A stretch of DNA of 64,000 nt, taken from the NCBI RefSeq assembly GCF_900142375.1, contig NZ_FRAR01000007.1, forward strand, positions 110,052 through 174,051, in the 5' to 3' direction. The notes under the pieces were generated by a model, which worked only from the letters and a program-made list of their open reading frames with translations, ran no database searches and was not told the DNA's origin. The translations under genes were made by a program, and so were the position numbers. The DNA is from Desulforamulus aeronauticus DSM 10349 (GTDB taxonomy: Bacteria > Bacillota > Desulfotomaculia > Desulfotomaculales > Desulfotomaculaceae). How positions within the stretch are numbered: the stretch's first letter is position 1; each line of letters begins with the position of its first letter. This document shows positions 9,359 through 17,376 of the stretch, in pieces.

Positions 9359-10036
9359 TTAGTCCTCCAATTTATAACCTCTTTTAATCACAGTTTTAAT
9401 TTGATTGGAAGCACTCCCCAGAGACTTTCGCAGTTTTTTGATATGATTGTCAACAACCCTATCATTACCTGCAAAATCATAGCCCCAAATCCTGCTTAAC
9501 AGGCTATCGCGGCTCACTATTCTCCCGCAATTCTCCATTAGTATTTTTAAAATGGCAAATTCAATTGGTGCAAGTAGTACTTCCTCCTCATTTACAAAAA
9601 CCGTATAACGATAGGGATTCAATTTTATCCTTCCTGCAGTCATGATTTCGTTTCTTACTGTGCCTTTGGTACGTCTAATTAAAGCTGTAACCTTTGCATA
9701 AAGCTCTGCCAGTGAAAAAGGTTTGGCTATGTAATCATCACACCCGAGATTATATCCGTGCAATCTGTCGTTCTCATTGTGCCTTGCTGTTATAAAAACA
9801 ATAGGAACATCACTATTTTTTCGGAGTTCCCGGCAAATTGTAAATCCATTAACCTCCGGCAGCATTACATCTAAAAGTACTGCATCATATTCGTTCTCCA
9901 GACATTTTTCTTGGCCTTCACCACCTGTCTCGGCAGAATCTATAGTAAAGGTCCCCCCGCTTTTCTCAACAAAATAGTCTGTGATAATTTCTCTTAACTC
10001 TGCATCATCTTCAACTAATAGAAATTGATAAGCCAT
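9359..10036 (-). CDS. OmpR-family response regulator
   Basis: 225 residues. Receiver domain with phospho-Asp56 (DAVLLDVMLPEVNG) and Lys in IAKPFSL, then an OmpR/PhoB winged helix (LAPIEFAILKILMENCGRIVS, ending VIKRGYKLED). ATG at 10036 has GGGAGGTG upstream. First gene of the RR-HK pair. Confidence 0.93.
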   Translation of the reverse strand: MAYQFLLVEDDAELREIITDYFVEKSGGTFTIDSAETGGEGQEKCLENEYDAVLLDVMLPEVNGFTICRELRKNSDVPIVFITARHNENDRLHGYNLGCDDYIAKPFSLAELYAKVTALIRRTKGTVRNEIMTAGRIKLNPYRYTVFVNEEEVLLAPIEFAILKILMENCGRIVSRDSLLSRIWGYDFAGNDRVVDNHIKKLRKSLGSASNQIKTVIKRGYKLED

Positions 10037-10132
10037 CTTTTCACCTCCCAGTACATGTTAGCATACCAATGTATCTTCCCTGTATCCTTATACCCTAACC
10101 CTATATACTAATCCCATGATTTTTTCAAATAG

Positions 10133-10160
10133 AAAAAACGTGAGAATCATCACTCTCACG
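10133..10160 (-). terminator. Rho-independent terminator after the methyltransferase
   Basis: Arms CGTGAGA (10139-10145) and TCTCACG (10154-10160). On the minus strand the hairpin runs into TTTTTT. It lies between the methyltransferase (ends 10303) and the response regulator start; the rest of this 266-bp gap shows nothing recognisable apart from the regulator's promoter space. Confidence 0.8.
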
Positions 10161-10302
10161 CTTACATTCTAAACGTAGCTTAGCTCAAGTACACTACACT
10201 ATAATTGCTTTTCAATTGTTTTATCTGCAACAGGCTATGGCTCAAGGGGATTATGAAATTTATTTTTAAATCTATCATCATACCTGAAGCCCATGCTGCA
10301 AG

Positions 10303-11034
10303 TTATTTTTTCTTAGCTGAAATAATTAGCATCATGGGTCTGCGCAGCTCATCCCGCATTCCTTTAACAGTATGAAGTAAATGTTCTGATGGCTGAGGTT
10401 CTACAATTCCCGTCACTTCAAAGCCCCCCTGTAGCAAACCATTCAGATAGGTTGTCAGTGTTTTGTGATATTTGATTACTTTTTCACCAAGAAAGTTAGC
10501 GGTTCTCTCGCCTTCCGAAAAGTAATTATCAATCGGAAAATGAAGAATATTGCCGTTTTCATCATAATACCAATCTTGGCTACCGTAAGCAGTAAAAACT
10601 GGGTGTTCTATAGAAAAAACAAAATCTCCATTAGGTACGAGGCAACAGGAAATTTTCTCTACAATCTGTTCGAAAGATTCAATATAGTGAAAAGTAAGCG
10701 AACTGATTACTACGTCAAATGAGTTTTCATCAAAAGTAATATCTTCAATAGGCATTTGGATATAGCGAATTTTATCATCTGTTTTATCTTTCGCTACCGT
10801 CAGCATTTTTTCGGATATATCCACACCTGTGACAGCCTTGGCGCCATGCTCTATGGCATATTGACAATGCCAGCCGAAGCCACAGCCTAAGTCCAGTACA
10901 CGTTTATCCTGAAACCCAGGGAGTAACTTTTGCAGCGTTTCCCACTCGCCCGCACCAGCAAGACCTTTTGTGGAGCGATCCATTTTGCTGTATTTCTCAA
11001 AGAATATTTTGTTATCATATTTATTCTGTTTCAT
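10303..11034 (-). CDS. Class I SAM-dependent methyltransferase
   Basis: 243 residues from ATG 11034; an in-frame ATG 24 nt upstream exists, but GGGAG lies about 9 nt before 11034. Rossmann-fold motifs are KRVLDLGCGFGWHCQYA (motif I), GVDISEKML (acidic loop) and DVVISSLTFHYI. The small-molecule methyltransferase type is clear, the substrate is not. Flanked by terminators, so it is probably monocistronic. Confidence 0.85.
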   Translation of the reverse strand: MKQNKYDNKIFFEKYSKMDRSTKGLAGAGEWETLQKLLPGFQDKRVLDLGCGFGWHCQYAIEHGAKAVTGVDISEKMLTVAKDKTDDKIRYIQMPIEDITFDENSFDVVISSLTFHYIESFEQIVEKISCCLVPNGDFVFSIEHPVFTAYGSQDWYYDENGNILHFPIDNYFSEGERTANFLGEKVIKYHKTLTTYLNGLLQGGFEVTGIVEPQPSEHLLHTVKGMRDELRRPMMLIISAKKK

Positions 11035-11190
11035 TTTTAATTTCTCCCATACCAACACTTACTCTTTTAGCAACTGGCTCCCATACACACAACCTTATGG
11101 GGTTACCCCACAACGGACAATGCACAAGAACAAGGTTTCTTTTTTGCGTTTCCATTTGCTAGACTGCATTAATCCTCATGTATGTTATAG

Positions 11191-12381
11191 CTATTCTTGA
11201 TAAGAACCTAACTTTTCAGAAACGAAAGGAATGATATCCTCCATTTTCTTCTTTCCGTAATAGGTAACATGGATTACTCGATTATCTAAATAAGCAAATA
11301 TCTGTTTTCTACTACCATCCTCAGCAATATATATTTTATCAAGCTTCAAATTATTGACTTCCTTAATTTCAATATTGTCACGCCAAACATGGCGATTAAT
11401 AAGATCAAGGGTAAGGTTTTCAGCCATGTCACCAAAAATCAGCTTGTAATACCGAGTGATTATGCTGGGCGAATATTCCCCACTTTTATCGCTCCACATT
11501 TCACCCTTTATAATTCCATGTTCATATATTTCATATTGAATGGGTGCCAGTAAACTCCAATCGTATCTTACTCTGTTTGCCCAATCAACCTCATTGTCCG
11601 TATAACCTGTCTCACGCACCAGCTTTGGATTTTGTTCTATGTCCGCAAGCCTAACGATAGGTAGATTGGTATTGGCTTCTGGCAGCGTGTAGTCTTTGCT
11701 TTTGGCAATATCAACTAATGGTATCAAAATAGTAAACAATGCCATAGACAAAACTAAACCTAATAATATCCCACCTACCACTCTGGCTTTTCTGTAGTCT
11801 TCTTTATGATTAATTGTTTTGCCTTGTAGTAAAGATTCTCTAAGATTGCGAATGGCCACATAATTGCGTATTACTGAATAAAAAACATAAAGTTCCACAA
11901 TAACAAGTAGCATTTGCTGAACAAACTGACTTTTTATCATATATAAAAAAGGCTCATTGGTTAAAAAATAGATGCTAAATATCATACCCAAGAATAACAA
12001 CATGGCAATTGATGTAATGATTAAATTAATTCTTAGCCGTTTGTTCAATTCTGACAAGGAAAAGCCTTGCACAATTGGGTCTGTATGTAGCTCGGTGGCG
12101 CCTGCTTTCTCATCAGCAGAAAAAACATATAAATTCCCATTGTTTGTAACGATATCCCAACCACAAGCCTGATAAACATCAAGCTGTTCCTGTGAAGGTG
12201 CTTCCTTGATCATATCAATTCTATATTTGGTTTCCTTTGATTTTCCCTTTTCAAAGTAAATAAAGATTCGCCCGAACTTCTTTAAATGTAAGCCCTTTTT
12301 CGCCATATCAGAAAACCAGCTTTCATTCCTGCCAATAGCATACATGTCATCAAACATTACTCTTTTTACTAACTTGCCCAT
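11191..12381 (-). CDS. DUF2812-type membrane protein
   Basis: 396 residues. The N-terminal cytosolic part (about 1-115) has the DUF2812 pattern: EswFsdMAKKGLHLKKFG, an FEKGKSKETKYRIDM strand and CGWDIVTNNGNLYVF. It is followed by hydrophobic segments at about 117-140, 150-172 and 203-225, then an extracytoplasmic region. DUF2812 proteins are regularly encoded next to PadR regulators, as here (3 nt after the PadR stop). ATG at 12381 is preceded by GAGGAGATATGATAC. Function unknown; the PadR pairing suggests an envelope-stress or drug-response role. Confidence 0.85.
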   Translation of the reverse strand: MGKLVKRVMFDDMYAIGRNESWFSDMAKKGLHLKKFGRIFIYFEKGKSKETKYRIDMIKEAPSQEQLDVYQACGWDIVTNNGNLYVFSADEKAGATELHTDPIVQGFSLSELNKRLRINLIITSIAMLLFLGMIFSIYFLTNEPFLYMIKSQFVQQMLLVIVELYVFYSVIRNYVAIRNLRESLLQGKTINHKEDYRKARVVGGILLGLVLSMALFTILIPLVDIAKSKDYTLPEANTNLPIVRLADIEQNPKLVRETGYTDNEVDWANRVRYDWSLLAPIQYEIYEHGIIKGEMWSDKSGEYSPSIITRYYKLIFGDMAENLTLDLINRHVWRDNIEIKEVNNLKLDKIYIAEDGSRKQIFAYLDNRVIHVTYYGKKKMEDIIPFVSEKLGSYQE

Positions 12382-12384
12382 GTA

Positions 12385-12693
12385 TCATATCTCCTCTACT
12401 AAAATGCCATCTTGTACCATATCCTTTAATCTTTTATATTCTGCTCTAAGGGCAACTTTACCAGCTTCTGTAATGACGTAAGTTTTTCTTCGCCCATCAT
12501 CATTTAATATTACAATGAGCCCATCCTTTTGTAGTCGTGTAAGAACGCCATATAATGTTCCCGGCCCCATTTTAATGCGTCCATTTGATACTTGATCTAT
12601 TGCAGCCATTAACTGATAACCATGGTTGGGATTCATCAAGGCAAGGAGTATATAATACATTGCTTCCGTCATCGGATTGCCTGTATATGTCAT
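12385..12693 (-). CDS. PadR-family transcriptional regulator
   Basis: 102 residues from ATG 12693, which has GAGAGGGATACT directly upstream; a longer frame to 12738 would run into the operator-like palindrome. The winged helix contains MYYILLALMNPNHGYQLM, GPGTLYGVLTRLQKDGLI and DDGRRKTYVIT, diagnostic of PadR. It is the first gene of a PadR-DUF2812 operon and very likely autorepresses it. Confidence 0.93.
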   Translation of the reverse strand: MTYTGNPMTEAMYYILLALMNPNHGYQLMAAIDQVSNGRIKMGPGTLYGVLTRLQKDGLIVILNDDGRRKTYVITEAGKVALRAEYKRLKDMVQDGILVEEI

Positions 12694-12712
12694 AGTATCC
12701 CTCTCCAATATT

Positions 12713-12738
12713 ATGTATAGCGATATATCGCATGACAT
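12713..12738. promoter_or_regulatory. Palindromic PadR-type operator
   Basis: A 26-bp dyad: outer ATGT (12713) and ACAT (12735-12738) half-sites around a perfect CGATATATCG core (12721-12730). PadR proteins classically recognise ATGT/ACAT dyads. It sits just upstream of the PadR start, where autorepression would act. Confidence 0.6.
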
Positions 12739-12958
12739 AATATTAGTGCAACATCAATTTTTTGTCAATAAAAAGTACTGTCATTCTATTATTACAGGCA
12801 AAGAAGGCTATCCTTGACCGACTGTATCATTCCACCGCTTCACTAGAATCCACAATGCTCATTTATTGCTCAAATAATAGCATATTTATGTTATATTCTT
12901 CTTACGGTGTAGATTGAGGTTTTGTAGATATTTATTTAACAGAATGTGGGGGGTAGCT

Positions 12959-13858
12959 TTGAAGAAAAAAGTTCTTTCAATGGTCTGTTTGGCCATGCTT
13001 TTTATGCTTTTACCAATAACCGCTTATGCAGATGTTGGGCCAAAACCCTCTATTATAATTGATTTTAAGGGTCTTGAAAAAGAAAATTACTATGTAACAT
13101 TATTGTCCAAAAACCCATCTACCGGACCTTATACTGCATTAAGCAAAAACCCCAACCAACAAAAATATACTCCAAGTGATGATGAATATGAAATTTGGAA
13201 AAAATTCGTATCCTATGAAGATGTAGACGAATATTATTTTTTACAATTTTTTAGCAACTGCTCTAAAACATCTCAGTTTGTTTGGGGCTATTATCCTCCC
13301 TCCAGTTTTAAAATTTTGCTTTACTTTCCTGAAACAGATAGCTTTATGGTAAGCAGTGAAATATATGAAAGATATGCTTTTGACAGTTATTACACAGCAT
13401 GCATAACGGCAGGTGAAATACAAGGATCTACATACAACTATAACGGTACTATAAAAGTAGAAAAAAGCTACGATTACACATGGGAGATCATCTCTCTTTT
13501 GGCAAGAATAATAGCAACCGTAGCAATTGAAATTGCAATTGCGCTATTATTTGGATTTAGAGCAAAGAAACAAATTTTTATTATTTTAACTGCAAACATT
13601 ATCACACAGTCGGTATTGAATATTTTGCTTGCTATTATTAACTACAGTCAAGGCAGCATGATGTTTGTATTTAGCTATGTATTGCTAGAATTTCTGGTAT
13701 TTGCTATAGAAGCAGCCATCTATTATATCTACCTGAACAAATACAGCAACAAAAAGATAACACAAAAATGGATTGCCCCATTATATGCTTTGTTGGCAAA
13801 TATTGCATCATTCGGTATCGGTCTTTTTATCGCCAGAATAATACCGGGAATTTTTTAG
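12959..13858 (+). CDS. Exported multi-pass membrane protein of unknown function
   Basis: 299 residues from the TTG at 12959, which follows GGGGGG by about 6 nt; the frame extends upstream to an ATG at 12914 that lacks a binding site and would bury the signal peptide. Signal peptide KKKVLSMVCLAMLFMLLPITAYA with cleavage before DVGPKPS, an extracytoplasmic beta-rich region to about residue 190, then four hydrophobic helices (about 190-295). I recognise a recurrent clostridial family with the DVGPKPSIIIDFKGL start, but it has no known function. Followed by the protease gene on the same strand. Confidence 0.75.
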   Translation: MKKKVLSMVCLAMLFMLLPITAYADVGPKPSIIIDFKGLEKENYYVTLLSKNPSTGPYTALSKNPNQQKYTPSDDEYEIWKKFVSYEDVDEYYFLQFFSNCSKTSQFVWGYYPPSSFKILLYFPETDSFMVSSEIYERYAFDSYYTACITAGEIQGSTYNYNGTIKVEKSYDYTWEIISLLARIIATVAIEIAIALLFGFRAKKQIFIILTANIITQSVLNILLAIINYSQGSMMFVFSYVLLEFLVFAIEAAIYYIYLNKYSNKKITQKWIAPLYALLANIASFGIGLFIARIIPGIF

Positions 13859-13998
13859 TATGTATTTACGACCAGACTTGATGCTTTTAAAAAGCCATGC
13901 CATGTTTTCTTTAGCCTGTTTAGAAATTCTAACTAGTCACTTATTTAATATTTATTTATACTTACAGTAGGTACATTATTTATATGGGGAGAATGGAT

Positions 13999-15423
13999 AT
14001 GATCGTGAGAACTAAACCTTTAAAGATTAAACGTAAAGAAACACAGACTCCTCTCGAAGATTTTATGCTTATAAATGAAAATGACAATTATTCTGTTACT
14101 AAAGAAGTTCTTTTTGTCAGATATATTGGTATTCCTAATTCTATCGAGGATTATATTGAAAACATTCTTACAATAGACCGATATTTTTCTTCAAGTATGT
14201 CCACTTCACCTTACTTGCGGTTACATAGGCTCGAGATAACATCAAATGTAAATGACATTAACAGGCTATCGAATGTTTGGGAGAATTGGCAAACTATCGT
14301 TACTAATTCTCTCACTGATCCTTCTTCACTTTATCAAGCACCTCTGTGCACTCAATTAGATAACGATACCCTTGAGTGGACTAAAAAACTCACCTTTATA
14401 CAAATTCTTTCAATGTATAAAGAAATTTATCCTAATTCCAATGCAACTTTATTTAAAAACTTTGCTATTAAGTTTTTGAGTTGGCTAGAAATCTATTTGC
14501 CAAAGCTTTTTTATTCCGGAATAACCACTAGTACATCTCCGAAGATCGTTTTTATCGGAGATATTAAACATCATGAGTTATTATTTTTATATTTCTTATC
14601 TAAACTTGGCTGCGACATATGCTATATGAACCCCAAAGAGGATATTGTCAATTTATACCCTGAAATAAAGGAGTACTCAACATTATATAAATGCAGCACC
14701 CTCTATTCAGATACCGTAACAATACCGGATTTTTTACCTACACCAAATACAGGACGTCCTTCCTTGGCCTCCATGCCGGATACTATTTCCCGCTCCAAGA
14801 TACCTACTACTGCAAAACCGTCCTCAAATCTATCCAAGGCTGAAGAATTTAGTTATGAACAGTTAGCTGGTTTTTCAAACTCTGTGGTAATGATTAAAAC
14901 CTATGATGATCAGAATACTATTTTATGTTCTGGCTCCGGTGTTGTTATTCATAGTAATGGGTACATTTTAACCAATTTACATGTGCTTGCAGGTGGACAT
15001 CATTTTTCAGTACTTTACGAAAATGAAACTAAAGAATATATAACAGCCAATTTCATTAAATATCATCAGCAATATGACCTAGCTATTATCAAAGTTGATA
15101 AAAAATGTTCAGCTCTTACGGTTAAAACGGATGATCATTTAGTTCGCGGGCAAAAGATTGTGGCCATAGGCAGTCCCTTAGGGCTATTTAATTCCGTTTC
15201 CGATGGCATTGTTTCCGGTTTCAGAGATATTGATAGTACACCTATGATACAATTCACCGCTCCGATTTCTAACGGAAGCTCTGGCGGTGCACTGCTGGAC
15301 ATGTTTGGGAGGCTAGTAGGCCTGATAACTGCAGGTTTTAATCAAGGGCAAAATCTAAATCTGGCAGTACCTTCCCAAAAAATATATCAATTTGCACAAA
15401 ACTTTATTGAACACACTAACTAG
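13999..15423 (+). CDS. YceG-like region joined to an HtrA-like trypsin domain
   Basis: 474 residues from ATG 13999, chosen because GGGGAG lies 7 nt upstream; earlier ATGs at 13984 and 13993 overlap that site. Counting from 13984, residues about 20-250 resemble the C-terminal part of YceG (the putative biosynthetic-module protein of ter-type stress operons): FLSWLEIYLPKLF, PKIVFIGDIKHHE and FLSKLGCDICYMNP. A Ser/Thr/Pro-rich linker (250-285) leads to a chymotrypsin-fold S1C domain with His333 (TNLHV), Asp365 (YDLAII) and Ser433 (NGSSGGAL). There is no PDZ domain, signal peptide or TM, so it is probably cytoplasmic. The YceG match is from memory. Confidence 0.75.
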   Translation: MIVRTKPLKIKRKETQTPLEDFMLINENDNYSVTKEVLFVRYIGIPNSIEDYIENILTIDRYFSSSMSTSPYLRLHRLEITSNVNDINRLSNVWENWQTIVTNSLTDPSSLYQAPLCTQLDNDTLEWTKKLTFIQILSMYKEIYPNSNATLFKNFAIKFLSWLEIYLPKLFYSGITTSTSPKIVFIGDIKHHELLFLYFLSKLGCDICYMNPKEDIVNLYPEIKEYSTLYKCSTLYSDTVTIPDFLPTPNTGRPSLASMPDTISRSKIPTTAKPSSNLSKAEEFSYEQLAGFSNSVVMIKTYDDQNTILCSGSGVVIHSNGYILTNLHVLAGGHHFSVLYENETKEYITANFIKYHQQYDLAIIKVDKKCSALTVKTDDHLVRGQKIVAIGSPLGLFNSVSDGIVSGFRDIDSTPMIQFTAPISNGSSGGALLDMFGRLVGLITAGFNQGQNLNLAVPSQKIYQFAQNFIEHTN

Positions 15424-15470
15424 CTTTCAAATATCAAAGTCGTTTTTAGGGGTAATGTCCGCTAGAATAG

Positions 15471-15527
15471 TAAAAACGTGAATTAAATCTATCGGGCGCA
15501 ACAATTGACCCAAGAGTTAATTCACGT
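15471..15527 (-). terminator. Terminator hairpin of the VOC gene
   Basis: Arms ACGTGAATTAA (15476-15486) and TTAATTCACGT (15517-15527), perfect over 11 bp. Read on the minus strand it continues into TTTTTAC. Confidence 0.75.
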
Positions 15528-15547
15528 ACTATATAGCAATTATTTGA

Positions 15548-15967
15548 TTATGGTTGATTAGGTGCTTCTTCGGCAACAATATTCCAATTAACTCCGAATT
15601 TATCCGTTAATGCCGCATGGAATGTACTATAAAATGTTTTTACAGGTGGAAGCGTAACGCAGCCACCATCACTTAACATTTCAAAAATATCTTTTGCTTC
15701 TTCAGCGGTAGCTACTGTTGTAGTTAACTTTATCATATTACCCTTCGATACTGATTGCACTTCATCAGCAAACCAAAAATTTGTACCACATATCTCCATT
15801 TCCGCATGTAAAATCCAGGCACTAAGATTTTCTGGAGGTGCATCAATTCCGTCAGGGATATATTCTCCATATGGTTGCGACATTTTGACTTCACCTTTGA
15901 ACACATTCTGATAAAAGTCCAAAGCTTGACTGCAATTTCCATTAAAAGTAATATATGGTGTAACCAT
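15548..15967 (-). CDS. VOC-superfamily (PhnB-like) protein
   Basis: 139 residues. The N-terminal MVTPYITFNGNCSQALDFYQNVF and the paired beta-alpha-beta-beta-beta modules match the PhnB/glyoxalase-like branch of vicinal oxygen chelate proteins (DUF3332-like, often labelled 3-demethylubiquinone methyltransferase-like). ILHAEMEICGTNFWFADE and FGVNWNIV are typical. No catalytic function can be assigned. AAGGAGAGATAG precedes the ATG. Confidence 0.85.
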   Translation of the reverse strand: MVTPYITFNGNCSQALDFYQNVFKGEVKMSQPYGEYIPDGIDAPPENLSAWILHAEMEICGTNFWFADEVQSVSKGNMIKLTTTVATAEEAKDIFEMLSDGGCVTLPPVKTFYSTFHAALTDKFGVNWNIVAEEAPNQP

Positions 15968-16160
15968 TCTATCTCTCCTTTTATTGATAATAATTCTCGA
16001 TTTTTTGAAATAAATTATATCCTATCTTAGTTTTCCTATGTCTATATTCCATACCTTATAATTAGCATAACCATATTATTTCAACTAAACAATCCTCTAT
16101 AGACTATAGCAATAAGATATAGAATAATTAACGTAATCGGTTCTTTACTATTTTATGAAC

Positions 16161-16196
16161 AAAAAAGCAGACAAATATCAAATACTTGTCTGCTTT
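16161..16196 (-). terminator. Terminator of the EamA transporter gene
   Basis: Arms AAAGCAGACAA and TTGTCTGCTTT around a short loop. On the minus strand it ends in TTTTTTG, 9 bp after the transporter stop. Confidence 0.85.
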
Positions 16197-16204
16197 CATT
16201 ATAT

Positions 16205-17161
16205 CTAGTTACCCTTTCCCGGGGTTGTTTTTGTCTTAAAAAACTGCTGTATTAAAGAGACCCCAAAATTAGATATTACTAGCCCTATGAGTATCACCAT
16301 GCAGCCCAGCCATTGCATTTCTGAAAGCTGTTCTCCCAAAACAATCCGAGCTGTAATCAATCCGGTTACAGGAACCAGTAGAGAGAGCGGCGCTACTTTG
16401 CTGGCAGGATACTTGGCAATCAATTTACTCCAGGTGTAAAAACCAAACAAGGTTGCACCAAAAGTCAGATAAAACACGGCAAACACACCCATGGCATTCA
16501 TATTAATAACTGCATCTACTAATGTTTTTGGTGTATCCAACATCAGAGCAAAAGCGAACATAGGGATTGGCGGTATCAGACTTGACCATACCACCAAACT
16601 CAACATATCCAGTTTTTCCCCCTGGGAAGCGCTTTGTTTGGCAGCATATCTAACGACTATATTGGAAATTCCCCAAAAGGCGGCTGCCAGAAGTGTTAAC
16701 AAAAATGGGATCAGAGGAATTGAGGCCGCCACTTCATTACTCCCAACATTACCACCTATAAAGTAAAGTCCAAGTCCAGCTACAACTAAACCTACCAGCT
16801 GACTTCCTTTTACTGATTCTTTTAACAACATTGCCGCAAATAAAAGGGTAAAGAAAGGCTGCGACTGAAGAACAACAGAAGCAACACTAGCGGGCATGCC
16901 TATATTCATGGCATAGAACAAACAAGAAAATTGCCCTACCCCAACAGTCATTCCATACATAACAATGTACCGCCAGCCGATTGCCGGGCGTTTGATAAAA
17001 AAGATGGCCGGTATAGCGGCAAAGGTATACCGTAAAGCAACCAGCAACATAGGGGGTATACTATCAAGTCCTAATTTAATTACCGTAAAATTTGCTCCCC
17101 ATACTGTTACAACTAACAAAGCAAGTATTAAATCGCGTCTATTCATATATCTAGATCCCAT
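16205..17161 (-). CDS. EamA/DMT-family inner-membrane transporter
   Basis: 318 residues with about ten hydrophobic helices in two EamA repeats (LILALLVVTVWGANFTVIKLGLD for the first, LLTLLAAAFWGISNIVVRYAA for the second). This is the RhaT/YdcZ-like drug/metabolite exporter layout; the gene most resembles amino-acid or metabolite exporters of the EamA type, substrate unknown. A second in-frame ATG at 17146 is an alternative start. Monocistronic, with its own terminator. Confidence 0.88.
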   Translation of the reverse strand: MGSRYMNRRDLILALLVVTVWGANFTVIKLGLDSIPPMLLVALRYTFAAIPAIFFIKRPAIGWRYIVMYGMTVGVGQFSCLFYAMNIGMPASVASVVLQSQPFFTLLFAAMLLKESVKGSQLVGLVVAGLGLYFIGGNVGSNEVAASIPLIPFLLTLLAAAFWGISNIVVRYAAKQSASQGEKLDMLSLVVWSSLIPPIPMFAFALMLDTPKTLVDAVINMNAMGVFAVFYLTFGATLFGFYTWSKLIAKYPASKVAPLSLLVPVTGLITARIVLGEQLSEMQWLGCMVILIGLVISNFGVSLIQQFFKTKTTPGKGN

Positions 17162-17301
17162 CTCTTAATGCTTTTCGCAAATACCTTAATAGAGTTCTCT
17201 TAGTTTAATTACTCTCATGTCTAAATTTTAACATAATAAATTCAATTACTGCAATACCATTGCTTATCAGCTATAGCACCAACCTCAAAATAGAAACAAC
17301 T

Positions 17302-17362
17302 AAAAACACCTTCCGTTGAGAAATGGCCTTGTACACCATCAAATCAACGTGGAGGTGTTTTT
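17302..17362 (-). terminator. Long hairpin terminator after the lipoprotein gene
   Basis: Arms AAAAACACC (17302-17310) with GTTGA, and TCAACG with GGTGTTTTT (17354-17362). T tracts lie on both outer sides, so it could stop transcription from either strand; it lies directly after the minus-strand OatA-RR-HK-lipoprotein operon. Confidence 0.65.
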
Positions 17363-17376
17363 CTATGGCACTATAT

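Noticed and set aside
17302..17362. Inverted repeat as an IS terminal repeat
   Set aside because: No transposase, no second copy and no target duplication seen; T tracts fit a terminator.
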